Below are positions 50,382 through 58,256 of a DNA stretch of 64,000 bases, in pieces. The stretch covers positions 184,809 through 248,808 of the forward strand of contig JBCDAU010000002.1 of the NCBI GenBank assembly GCA_039185015.1, given 5' to 3'. A program made the position numbers and the translations under genes. Every line of letters starts with the position of its first letter. Within the stretch, counting starts at the first letter, position 1. This DNA is from JBCBSZ01 sp039185015 (GTDB taxonomy: Bacteria; Actinomycetota; Acidimicrobiia; Acidimicrobiales; Poriferisodalaceae). A model generated the notes under the pieces. The model made no database searches and was not told where the DNA came from. It was given only the letters and a program-made list of their open reading frames with translations.

Positions 50382-51437
50382 TCAGGCGAGGTCGTCCAGG
50401 CGTGCGGAGGTCGACCGCACCACCAGCCGCGTGGGGCACACGACGTGGTCGGCCTGCTCCGCTCGTCCCTCGATGCGGGCGATGAGCGCGCGAGCAGCGA
50501 TCGCCCCGAACTCCACGACCGGCTGGCGCATCGTGGTGAGCCCGAGCACCTCGGAGACCTCGTGATCGTCGAAGCCGACGATCGAGATGTCCTCGGGCAC
50601 GCGCAGCCCGAGGTCGCGGGCCATCCGCAACGCCCCGAAGCCCATCTCGTCGCTGATGGCGAACACGCCGGTCGGCGGCGAGCCGGCAGCGAGCAGCTCC
50701 GACATGGCCTCGGCACCCCCGTCGATCGAGAAGTCCCCGGCGACCTCCCGCTCCGGGCGGATGTGCAACCCGAACTCGCGGAGCGCCCGGTGGTAGCCGG
50801 CCCGGCGAAGCCCCGGGACGTCGAAGGGCAACGACGTCTCCGACGGCGCCCAGATGAGTCCGATCTCCCGATGGCCGAGGTGGAGCAGGTGCCGGGCGGC
50901 CATCGCCGCACCGGACTCGTTGTCGATCGTGACCGACGGGAACGCCGTGGTCTGGCAGCCGATCGTCACGGCATGACGACCGCTGGCCGCCAGCTCCAGG
51001 GCCTCGTCATCGGTGATCGGCAGGTCGACGAAGATGAGGCCGTCGACCCGAGCCGGGAAGTCGTCGCCCGAGAGCAGGCGCTGGCGACGGGGCTCGTTCT
51101 CGAAGGCACCGAGGAGCAGGTCGTAGCCCCGTTCGGTGAGCACCGCCTCGGCGCCGGCGATCACCTGCGAGTGGAACCACGTGCCCAGCAGCGGCACGGC
51201 CATCCCGATCGACATCGTGCGCCCCGCTGCGAGTCGGCTCGCGTGCGGATGGGCCCGGTAGCCGAGGCCGTCGGCGACCGTCCGGACCCGCTCGCGGGTC
51301 GACGGGGCCACGTTCGGCAGATCACGGAGCGCTCGACTCACCGTCGCGACCGAGACGCCGGCGGCATCGGCGACGTCCTCGATCGTCACCCGGCGGGCGC
51401 CGGGATCCGGCGTCGTCCCGTCAGGTCGCTTTCGCAC
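50382..51437 (-). CDS. LacI-family transcriptional repressor
   Basis: 351 residues. VTIEDVADAAGVSVATVSRA with LRDLPNVAPSTRERVRTVAD and GLGYRAHPHASRLAAG is the LacI DNA-binding domain and hinge helix. The rest is a periplasmic-binding-like sensor (GMAVPLLGTWFHSQVIAGAE, VDGLIFVDLPITDDEALELA, ISIVGFDDHEVSEVLGLTTM). GTG 51437 is preceded by GGGGAGGACC. A matching operator at 51499 suggests autoregulation, and those at 48900 and 50298 suggest control of the sugar ATPase. The effector sugar is unknown. Confidence 0.93.
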   Translation of the reverse strand: MRKRPDGTTPDPGARRVTIEDVADAAGVSVATVSRALRDLPNVAPSTRERVRTVADGLGYRAHPHASRLAAGRTMSIGMAVPLLGTWFHSQVIAGAEAVLTERGYDLLLGAFENEPRRQRLLSGDDFPARVDGLIFVDLPITDDEALELAASGRHAVTIGCQTTAFPSVTIDNESGAAMAARHLLHLGHREIGLIWAPSETSLPFDVPGLRRAGYHRALREFGLHIRPEREVAGDFSIDGGAEAMSELLAAGSPPTGVFAISDEMGFGALRMARDLGLRVPEDISIVGFDDHEVSEVLGLTTMRQPVVEFGAIAARALIARIEGRAEQADHVVCPTRLVVRSTSARLDDLA

Positions 51438-51498
51438 CGGTCCTCCCCCCTGTCGCTCACCACGGCCCGGCGTGCGCGTCAGCGCGCTGAAAGCTCCA

Positions 51499-51512
51499 TG
51501 TAAGCGCTTGCG
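51499..51512. promoter_or_regulatory. LacI-type operator before the lacI gene
   Basis: TGTAAGCGCTTGCG, 62 bp upstream of the regulator's start. Less symmetric than the other two sites but with the same GCGCTT core. Confidence 0.6.
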
Positions 51513-51534
51513 AGGGGTGCAGGACCAGTTGGGC

Positions 51535-51912
51535 TCAGGTGGTCGGGCCGTCGTCGTCCCGGTTGGAGATCCAGCCGCCCTTGCCGAGAGCCGCCGACGC
51601 GTCCCAGTCGTTGGCCTCCTCGACGCCTCCGCTCACCGACGTCACCCACGGGAGGCGCTGGGTCAGCAGCCGCTCGACACCCTGCTCGAGGGTCGAGGAC
51701 GACACCGCGCACGACGAGCAGGCCCCCTGCAACTGCACCTCGATCTCTCCGGTCCGCACGTCGGCGGACGTGAGGACGAGGTCGCCGCCGTCCTGCTGGA
51801 CGGCCGGGCGCATCAGCTCGATGAGCTTGTTCAGGTCGGTCAGCCGTTGCGCGAGCTCGGCCTCGTCGACCGGCTCGGCGGTCAGCTCGTCGAGGGTGCG
51901 TCGATCGCTCAC
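51535..51912 (-). CDS. NifU-like (Nfu) C-terminal domain protein
   Basis: 125 residues. LNKLIELMRPAVQQDGGDLV, then VQLQGACSSCAVSSSTLEQG and VERLLTQRLPWVTSV, is the Nfu domain with its CxxC cluster site. It carries Fe-S clusters to target proteins. The Nfu_N half is encoded separately at 25621-25914. GTG start; the final 25 residues are an acidic tail. Confidence 0.92.
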   Translation of the reverse strand: MSDRRTLDELTAEPVDEAELAQRLTDLNKLIELMRPAVQQDGGDLVLTSADVRTGEIEVQLQGACSSCAVSSSTLEQGVERLLTQRLPWVTSVSGGVEEANDWDASAALGKGGWISNRDDDGPTT

Positions 51913-51996
51913 AACAGGTCCTTCGGCTCCGGACGGGGGTGATTCCAGGCTACCGACGCGGGTGCCGAACCCCCCAGCCCATCGGAGTCCGAGCGC

Positions 51997-53583
51997 TCAG
52001 CCGACGGCGAGCACCTCGGTGCTGTCGGCCTCGAAGGCGGTGACCCGGATGTCGGCGAAGTCGCGGGCCAAGAACACGACGATGCCCTCGATCGGTCGTT
52101 GCTGGACGGCCTCGCCGGCCACGATGGCCGACACCACGGAGACCCGTCCGGGCACCCGGTAGACGTGCAGACGGCCACCGATGAAGAGCCCGGCGTCGAT
52201 GGGAGCGACGCCGACCCGGACCGGGCCGTTGACGGCATCGTCGTCGGTGAGGCAGAGCACCTGCTCGACCCCAGGCCCCACGAGCCCGACGCACTCCCGA
52301 AACTGGCCGTCGCCGCGCTGCCAGGCGAACACGTCGATCTCGGTGCCCTCCAGGCGGCCCACCGCGACGACGGGTCCGACGAGTTGGCCGGCCGGGAAGG
52401 GGGGCGCGCTCTCGACGGCGTTGGACAGCTCGACGCGGTTGCCCAGTGCTCCGGTATCGAACTGCGGCTCGGGAGCCGGGGTCGCCGTGTCGACGACCCG
52501 GATCTCGGCGATCGGCGGGCGGCGCTCGTTGAGAGCGTCCTCGCTGATCTCGACGAGGCGCTCGGCGATCTCGACCAGCTCCCGGTCGGTGTAGCCCTGG
52601 CCCTCGATCTCGATCACGAGGTCCTCGTTCTCCCGCCACCGCACGCCGGCGTCGACGACGGCGTCGGTGTCGCGGAGCCGGACCAGACGAGCGGTGGGCG
52701 ACAGCGCCGCCTCGAGCAGCGGGTCGAACTCCCCCGCACCGGTCAGGTGGGTGATGCTGACCGCCCCCTCGGCCCGGCCCGGGACGGCGAAGTTGTCCCG
52801 AACCGAGATGATCTCGCCCTGCTCGACGGGCGTCTCCAGGAGGAGATCGAGACCACCACGGCTCGAGAACAGCACCTGGGGCACGGACCCCTCGGGGGAC
52901 AGCGTGGTCGGCGGGGCGTCCTCGTCGGTGGTCTCCCCCGCTTCAGCCGCCGCCGCGGCGGCCTCCTCGGCGGCGACGACCGGGTCGAAGATGGTGATGC
53001 CCGAGGCCAGATCGAGCACGGCGTCGAGGCTGAGCCCGCGCGCCGAGACCCACACCTGGCGTCCCGACGGCTCGGTCCAGGCCACCCGTTGGACCGGGTC
53101 GCCCTCGGCCTGGGACACGAGGAACGTCCGCTCACCGACCTCCTGCTGCTCGAAGGGCAGGCCCTGCGCCGGGTCGAACTCACGGGGGACGAGCGAGCCG
53201 ACGGCCGACACCTCGACCACGAAGGCCGGGTCGAGGGCGCCCGAGCTGCCCCGCGTCGCCAGCACGACCCGAGCGTCGATCTCGGCCAGGTCCGGAGCGG
53301 TCGTCTCCTCCCGCGAACCGATCCACTCGTGCTCGATGCTGAGCGTCGTCGGCTGGTAGCGACCCGAGCCGACGAAGACGACCTCTTCGACCTCGTCCTC
53401 CTCCGGGGCGGTGAGGGCCGGGCCCTCGGTCTCGTCGTCGGAGGTGAACACGACCCGGGGCAGCAGCCAGATCGCGCCGACGAGGACGGCCCCGCCCGCG
53501 GCGAGCGCGAACAGGTTCCGGAAGAACTCGAAGCGGATGTACCTGGTCTCGTAGTCGAGGGGGCGCTGGCGGCGCTCGAACAC
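51997..53583 (-). CDS. Membrane-anchored extracellular protein, function unknown
   Basis: 528 residues. A short cytoplasmic start (FERRQRPLDYETRYIRFEFF) precedes one membrane helix (LFALAAGGAVLVGAIWLLPR). The rest is predicted outside the cell. It is beta-rich with an Ala/Glu linker (VVAAEEAAAAAAEAGETTDE) and repeated sensor-like segments (RQVWVSARGLSLDAVLDLAS and QGYTDRELVEIAERLVEISE). No catalytic motif or family is recognised. It could be a surface sensor or cell-wall-associated factor. Confidence 0.7.
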   Translation of the reverse strand: MFERRQRPLDYETRYIRFEFFRNLFALAAGGAVLVGAIWLLPRVVFTSDDETEGPALTAPEEDEVEEVVFVGSGRYQPTTLSIEHEWIGSREETTAPDLAEIDARVVLATRGSSGALDPAFVVEVSAVGSLVPREFDPAQGLPFEQQEVGERTFLVSQAEGDPVQRVAWTEPSGRQVWVSARGLSLDAVLDLASGITIFDPVVAAEEAAAAAAEAGETTDEDAPPTTLSPEGSVPQVLFSSRGGLDLLLETPVEQGEIISVRDNFAVPGRAEGAVSITHLTGAGEFDPLLEAALSPTARLVRLRDTDAVVDAGVRWRENEDLVIEIEGQGYTDRELVEIAERLVEISEDALNERRPPIAEIRVVDTATPAPEPQFDTGALGNRVELSNAVESAPPFPAGQLVGPVVAVGRLEGTEIDVFAWQRGDGQFRECVGLVGPGVEQVLCLTDDDAVNGPVRVGVAPIDAGLFIGGRLHVYRVPGRVSVVSAIVAGEAVQQRPIEGIVVFLARDFADIRVTAFEADSTEVLAVG

Positions 53584-53658
53584 CTCAGCCTCCGGTCGGG
53601 GACCGCACGAGCGTACGCAGATCCCTCACCCGAGTGGACTCACCCCGTGTCATCGCCC

Positions 53659-53717
53659 GCTCGGGGGCCCCGGAGCCCCGAGCTCCTCCCCAGGTCCTCG
53701 CCCTGACGGGCTGCAGC
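53659..53717 (+). repeat. Dispersed hairpin repeat, copy B
   Basis: CTCGGGG, GCCCCGGAG, CCCCGAG (stem at 53659-53683), then CTCCTCCCCAGGTCCTCG and the second hairpin GCCCTGACGGGC with TGCAGCGG. Best match to copy A. Lies downstream of the ABM-fold gene, in the opposite orientation. Confidence 0.68.
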
Positions 53718-53743
53718 GGGGCCGTGGTGCCACCGGCCGGGAC

Positions 53744-54151
53744 TCACCCCCGCAGGGGCTGCCACCAGTCGGCCTCCTGGGCGGCCTGTCGGGCGTGGTA
53801 GGCGAGCCAGCGCTCGTTGGCGTCCTCCGGCACCGGCAGCGCGACCGTGCGCGGCAACGTCGCGGCGCCGTCGACGGGGTCGACCCACTCGAGGCGGATC
53901 TCCTCGATCACCGCGCCGAGCTGGCGACCGGCCTCCTCGTGGTGCTCGGCCACCTGGTGGGTGAAGAAGGCGTGCTCGTCGGTGAAGCTGAGCAGCGTGT
54001 AGTACCGACGCGCCTCCGCGCCTCGCCAGTACTCGTAGCGCAACACGTCGTCCTCGGTCCGATGGGTCGCTTCGTGCAGCTCCCGAGCGATCTCTTCGAA
54101 CCGCTCCTCGGCTCCCTCGCGGACCGTGATGTGCGCCAGGATCGTCGCCAT
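53744..54151 (-). CDS. Antibiotic biosynthesis monooxygenase-like (ABM) protein
   Basis: 135 residues. The dimeric ferredoxin-like fold is suggested by ATILAHITVREGAEERFEEI, ARELHEATHRTEDDVLRYEY, YTLLSFTDEHAFFTHQVAEH and HHEEAGRQLGAVIEEIRLEW. The C-terminal extension LPVPEDANERWLAYHARQAA is not part of the core. The frame continues far upstream to 54697, overlapping the divergent MoxR gene; ATG 54151 is the family start. Substrate unknown. Confidence 0.78.
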   Translation of the reverse strand: MATILAHITVREGAEERFEEIARELHEATHRTEDDVLRYEYWRGAEARRYYTLLSFTDEHAFFTHQVAEHHEEAGRQLGAVIEEIRLEWVDPVDGAATLPRTVALPVPEDANERWLAYHARQAAQEADWWQPLRG

Positions 54152-54265
54152 CGCCTCTCCCCTCCTCCTCGTGTGTCGATCCGATCGGGAACGGGTCGAG
54201 CCCCCTGCCCGTTCGATCGGTACGTGGCTCTGGCACCCTACTGGCGAGAGGAGGAGGCCCTCACC

Positions 54266-55210
54266 GTGGTGATGGACGACGTCGACGGCCGGCCCGGACC
54301 GGTCACGGAGCTCGGGCGACGCATGGTCGACTCCGTCGCGCAGGTCGTCCTGGGCCAGGAGGCGAGCATCCGGCTCGCCGTCGCCGGGCTGCTCGGAGGG
54401 CAGCACCTCCTGCTGCACGACGAACCGGGCGTCGGCAAGACCACCCTCGCCCGTGCCCTCGCTCGCGCGCTGGGCGGCTCGTTCTCCCGCATCCAGGGCA
54501 CCGTCGACCTCCTCCCCGGTGACCTCACCGGCGTGACGCTGGTCGACCCCCGCTCCGGGTCGTGGGCGTTCCGACCCGGGCCCCTGCTCTCGAACGTGGT
54601 CCTGGTGGACGAGATCAACCGGCTCTCGCCCCGGACCCAGTCGGCGCTGCTCGAGGCGATGGCCGAGGGTCAGGTGACCGTCGACGGCGAATCGCACGCC
54701 GTTCCCCAGCCCTTCGTGGTGATCGCCACCATGAACCCGGCCGGTTCCTCCGGGACCTTCCCGTTCGCGACCGGCCAGCTCGACCGGTTCGGGCTCTCCA
54801 TCTCGCTCGGGGCGTCGCCGAGGGACATCGAGCGGCGTCTGCTCGGCGGCGAGGGCGGCTTCGCCCGGCTCGAGACCGTGTCACCGGTCGGTGAGCCCGG
54901 AGCCTTCGTGGGCAGCACGCACGAGTCCGACCGCGTCGCCGCCGATCCGCGGGTGGTGGAGTACGTGCTCGACCTCTGTGACGAGGTCCGCCGGCACCGG
55001 CACCTGAGCACCCGCGCCCCGCTGGCCGTGTTGAGCATCGCCCGGAGCTGGGCCCTGCTCGATGGGCGAAGCCACGTCGCCCCGGACGACGTGAAGGCCG
55101 TCGCCGTGGCGGCGCTCGGCCATCGGGCGGCCGCGTCGAGCGAGGAGCTCGACGAGGGAGCCGACGTCGTGCGCCGGGCCCTCGACGACGTGGGTGCGCC
55201 CCGACCATGA
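54266..55210 (+). CDS. MoxR-family AAA+ ATPase
   Basis: 314 residues. Walker A is LLLHDEPGVGKTTLARAL, Walker B VVLVDEINRLSPRTQSALLE, then the sensor segment VVIATMNPAGSSGTFPFATG with QLDRFGLSISLG. MoxR proteins remodel or mature partner complexes, often with DUF58 proteins. I chose GTG 54266, which follows GAGGAGG; ATG 54272 is also possible. Its TGA overlaps the start of the DUF58 gene, so the three genes to 58256 form a tight operon. Confidence 0.93.
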   Translation: MVMDDVDGRPGPVTELGRRMVDSVAQVVLGQEASIRLAVAGLLGGQHLLLHDEPGVGKTTLARALARALGGSFSRIQGTVDLLPGDLTGVTLVDPRSGSWAFRPGPLLSNVVLVDEINRLSPRTQSALLEAMAEGQVTVDGESHAVPQPFVVIATMNPAGSSGTFPFATGQLDRFGLSISLGASPRDIERRLLGGEGGFARLETVSPVGEPGAFVGSTHESDRVAADPRVVEYVLDLCDEVRRHRHLSTRAPLAVLSIARSWALLDGRSHVAPDDVKAVAVAALGHRAAASSEELDEGADVVRRALDDVGAPRP

Positions 55211-56268
55211 CGGCGGCGTGGGGCCAGCGCTCGATCGGCGACCTCGGCGACGGCGCCCGACGACGCTTCTTCGTCGAGGGTGACGTGCACGTCGGCCGGC
55301 GGCAGCTGGTGCCCACGCCGGCCGGCCTCACGGTGCTCACCGTCGTGGTGCTGTTGCTCGGGGCGACGTTGCCCCTCGATGACCGCCGCCCGGCCGGCCT
55401 GCTCGCCGGGGCCGTGCTGCTCGTGTTGGCCGACACGATCGTCGCGTCGCGTTGGTTGGGCGACCCGGCGATCTCGGCGACGGCGCCCGAGCTCGCTTCC
55501 ACCGACGCCCCGGTCGAGCTCGCCGTGGAGGTCAGCGAGCCCGCCGAGATGGCGGTCGAGGTCGAGGTGCGGGACTTCGGGGTCTCGGGCCAGACGGGTG
55601 ACGACGGTCGGGCGACGCTCCGGGTTCCGGTACCGGCGCCGAGCGTGTTCCACTTCGAGGCATTGCGGGTGGGGGTGACCGGTCCCTTCGGTCTCGGCCG
55701 GTGCCGGCGGAACGTCACGCTGCGGTCGCGTCGGCCGACCCACGTGGTGCCGCCCCCGGCCGACGACGTCGGGCTGCCACTCGATCGAATGCTCCGCCTC
55801 GACGACGACCCGGTCGACGTCATCGGGCTCCGTGAGGGCCGGGCAGGGAGCCCACTGCGCGACGTCCATTGGCCGAGCTCGCTGCGCACCGGACGACTGA
55901 TCGTCCGCGAGCGCGCCCCGATCGATCCCGGCCTCGTCCGGATCGCCGTCGCGATCCCGCGAGCCGATGTGGCGAGGGTGCGGCGCGTGGTGGCCACGGC
56001 CCGCTCGGTCGCGACCACGGCCCTCCGCCACGGTGCCCGCGTCGAGCTCTCGTCGGTCGCCTCCCAGCCGCCGCCCGTCGGGATGACGCTGCACGCCGAT
56101 CTGGCGCGGGGCGCGTCGTTCCTGGACGACGGTCCGGTCCGGATCGAGACCACCACCGTGCGCGAGCTCGACCGTCGACTCGCGACCCTCGTCCCCGGCG
56201 AGGTCGAGGCGCCGCCGACTCCGTACGTCCTGGTCGACGTCAACGGTGCTGTGTGGGTGGATTCGTGA
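55207..56268 (+). CDS. DUF58 family membrane protein
   Basis: 353 residues. Two adjacent membrane helices (LTVLTVVVLLLGATLPL and AGLLAGAVLLVLADTIV) come first. The DUF58 core follows: DPVDVIGLREGRAGSPLRDV and HWPSSLRTGRLIVRERAPID, close to the R-x-Y-x-x-G-D-x-x-R-x-I-x-W pattern but with RAGSPLRDVHWP. It lacks the longer vWA-like C-terminus of some relatives. Linked by four-base overlaps to MoxR upstream and the transglutaminase-like gene downstream; the trio is a common actinobacterial unit of unclear function. Confidence 0.88.
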   Translation: MTAAWGQRSIGDLGDGARRRFFVEGDVHVGRRQLVPTPAGLTVLTVVVLLLGATLPLDDRRPAGLLAGAVLLVLADTIVASRWLGDPAISATAPELASTDAPVELAVEVSEPAEMAVEVEVRDFGVSGQTGDDGRATLRVPVPAPSVFHFEALRVGVTGPFGLGRCRRNVTLRSRRPTHVVPPPADDVGLPLDRMLRLDDDPVDVIGLREGRAGSPLRDVHWPSSLRTGRLIVRERAPIDPGLVRIAVAIPRADVARVRRVVATARSVATTALRHGARVELSSVASQPPPVGMTLHADLARGASFLDDGPVRIETTTVRELDRRLATLVPGEVEAPPTPYVLVDVNGAVWVDS

Positions 56269-58256
56269 TCGACGTCCACCGTCCCGACCTGCGCCTGCAG
56301 GTGGCGATGACCCTCGCCGTCGTCGCCACCTTCCTCACGCTGGAGGCCGACCTGCCGCTCCGCAGCGTGGCCGTCCACGTGGTCTTCGCCGTCGTCTTCG
56401 GCACCCTCGGCCGGATCCTGCCGACGCCGTACAGCGGCGTCGTCGCCGTGGTCATCGCCATGACCATCACGGCCGATCCGTCCGAGTCCGGGCAGACCGT
56501 CGACGTCACCGTCTACGCGCTCATCGCGATCGCCGCGTTGTCGGCCGCGTACGGCGCGTCGCGGACCCTCGCCATCGCCGGCAGCCTCGGTTTCCCCGTG
56601 CTGGTGGTGGTCGCCGGCCTGCAGGGCGATCGCGAGCTCTCCTCGGCAGCGCTCACCGTCAGCGTCGTGCTCGGCCTCGCCGGGGCGGTCGCCTTCGCCG
56701 CCGACGGGCGCGCTTCGGGAGCGGGCGCAGCGCGCCGCTTCGCCGGGGCGGGAGCCGTGCTCGCCGTGATCGTGCCGCTCGCCGTCCTGGCTGCGCTGTT
56801 CCTGCCGCAGACCGATCGCTCGCCCGGTGGGCGGAGCAACGCCGGCGACGGCTCGACGCCGCCGGCGTCCTACGTCGGCTTCGGTGACGAGCTCGACGTG
56901 ACCGACCCGGTGTCGCTCGACGACGCGGTCGTCATGCGCGTCCAGTCCGACCAGGCCACCTACTGGCGGGTGCAGACCTTCGCCGCGTTCGACGGGCAGC
57001 GCTGGACCGAGACCGCTGCGCCGATCGACCCGCCGATCGACGCCTCCGTCCCCCGCCAGGAGCTCGTCCAGCGCTTCGAGGTCGAACGCTCGATGGTCGG
57101 TTTCCTGCCGACGGCGTGGCAGCCCCGCGAGCTCGACGTGCGGGGCGTGTCGAGCGAGATCCGCTTCGACAACACGGTCTCGATCTCCGGGACCGTCCGC
57201 AGCGGCAGCAGCTACGTGGTGACCGGGAGCCGGCCGCTCGTCGGGGCCGACGACCTCCGCGCGGCCAGCGGTCCGGTGCCCGACGACATCGCCGCGGTGT
57301 ACCTGCCGGGCTCCGTTGCCTCCGACCGCGTGCAGCGAGCGGCCGAGCGGCTCACGGTCGGGCTCGACAACGACTACGACCGCATCCGGGCCCTGGAGGA
57401 CTGGATCGGCGAGCAGGTCGTCTACACCCGGGACATCGCACCGATGCCCGGAGGCGTCGACGCGGTCGACCACTTCCTGTTCGAGACCCAACGAGGCTTC
57501 TGCGAGCAGGTCGGCACGTCGCTCGTGGTGATGGCCCAATCGCTCGGCATCCCGGCCCGGCTCGCCGTCGGCTACGTGCCGGTCGAGCGGGAGGGCGGTG
57601 AGTGGGTCGTGCGCAGCGAGCACGCCCACGCGTGGGTCGAGGTCTACTTCCCCGGGGTCGGCTGGCAGGGCTTCGACCCGACCGCCGGGGTGCCGCTGGC
57701 CCAGGAGGACCGCACCGAGCCGGCCCCGGACGACGAGAGCGGCATCGACTGGTGGCCGCTCGCCGCCTGGCTCGCCGGGGGCGTCGTGCTCGCCGCCGGC
57801 GGCGCGTGGCTCCTGCGCCGACGACTCGGAAGCGCTGGCGGGCCGGCGGGAGCTCCGGCCCCCGACGCCGCCCCGTGGGCCCCGTCGGTCAGCGATCGTC
57901 TCGTCGAGCTGGCGGCCCGGGCCGATGTGACCGTCGCTCCGCCGCGCACGATCCGGGAGATCGGCGGCGATCTGGTCGCCCGCGGCGCCGACGCCGAGAT
58001 CGCCGAGCTCGTCGAGCTGCTCGACCGTGAGGCGTTCGGCGGAGCGGGGGTCACCGCCGAGGAGCGAGAGCGCTCAGCCGGCGCGCTGGAGCGGCTCGAG
58101 GTGTGGGTCGGCTCGCTGCCGTCCGGTCAGGACGAGCAGGACAGCACGTCGTCCGGTCAGGACGAGCAGGACAGCACGTCGTCCGGTCAGGACGAGCAGG
58201 ACAGCATCGAGCAACCGGGTCGGGAGCGGGCCCAGTCGGGCCGCTTCTCCGAGTAG
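56265..58256 (+). CDS. Membrane transglutaminase-like protein
   Basis: 663 residues. Five or six N-terminal helices (LQVAMTLAVVATFLTL, GVVAVVIAMTITA, TVYALIAIAALSAAYG, LTVSVVLGLAGAVAFAA, AVLAVIVPLAVLAALFL) precede an external transglutaminase domain: TQRGFCEQVGTSLVVMAQSL holds the Cys, SEHAHAWVEVYFPGVGWQGF the His, and FDPTAG the Asp. A further helix (WPLAAWLAGGVVLAAGGAWL) and a cytoplasmic DUF4129-like tail follow. The tail ends in three copies of SGQDEQDSTS, from a 30-bp repeat. GTG 56265 overlaps the DUF58 stop (GTGA). The 3' end overlaps selO by 70 bp. Confidence 0.92.
   Translation: MIDVHRPDLRLQVAMTLAVVATFLTLEADLPLRSVAVHVVFAVVFGTLGRILPTPYSGVVAVVIAMTITADPSESGQTVDVTVYALIAIAALSAAYGASRTLAIAGSLGFPVLVVVAGLQGDRELSSAALTVSVVLGLAGAVAFAADGRASGAGAARRFAGAGAVLAVIVPLAVLAALFLPQTDRSPGGRSNAGDGSTPPASYVGFGDELDVTDPVSLDDAVVMRVQSDQATYWRVQTFAAFDGQRWTETAAPIDPPIDASVPRQELVQRFEVERSMVGFLPTAWQPRELDVRGVSSEIRFDNTVSISGTVRSGSSYVVTGSRPLVGADDLRAASGPVPDDIAAVYLPGSVASDRVQRAAERLTVGLDNDYDRIRALEDWIGEQVVYTRDIAPMPGGVDAVDHFLFETQRGFCEQVGTSLVVMAQSLGIPARLAVGYVPVEREGGEWVVRSEHAHAWVEVYFPGVGWQGFDPTAGVPLAQEDRTEPAPDDESGIDWWPLAAWLAGGVVLAAGGAWLLRRRLGSAGGPAGAPAPDAAPWAPSVSDRLVELAARADVTVAPPRTIREIGGDLVARGADAEIAELVELLDREAFGGAGVTAEERERSAGALERLEVWVGSLPSGQDEQDSTSSGQDEQDSTSSGQDEQDSIEQPGRERAQSGRFSE
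58121..58207. repeat. 30-bp tandem repeat, 2.9 copies, in two overlapping 3' ends
   Basis: Units start at 58121, 58151 and 58181, each beginning GTCCGGTCAGGACGAGCAGG and continuing ACAGCACGTC. On the plus strand they encode SGQDEQDSTS in the transglutaminase tail. The third unit contains, in antisense, the last codons and stop of selO (LSCSS). Expansion away from the selO stop has lengthened only the transglutaminase tail. Confidence 0.93.

Noticed and set aside
53577..53590. CGAACACCTCAGCC as a LexA box
   Set aside because: Only the left half matches; the GTTCG half is missing.
54615..57629. 1004-codon minus-strand ORF
   Set aside because: Antisense to the MoxR, DUF58 and transglutaminase genes, all of which have clear family motifs.
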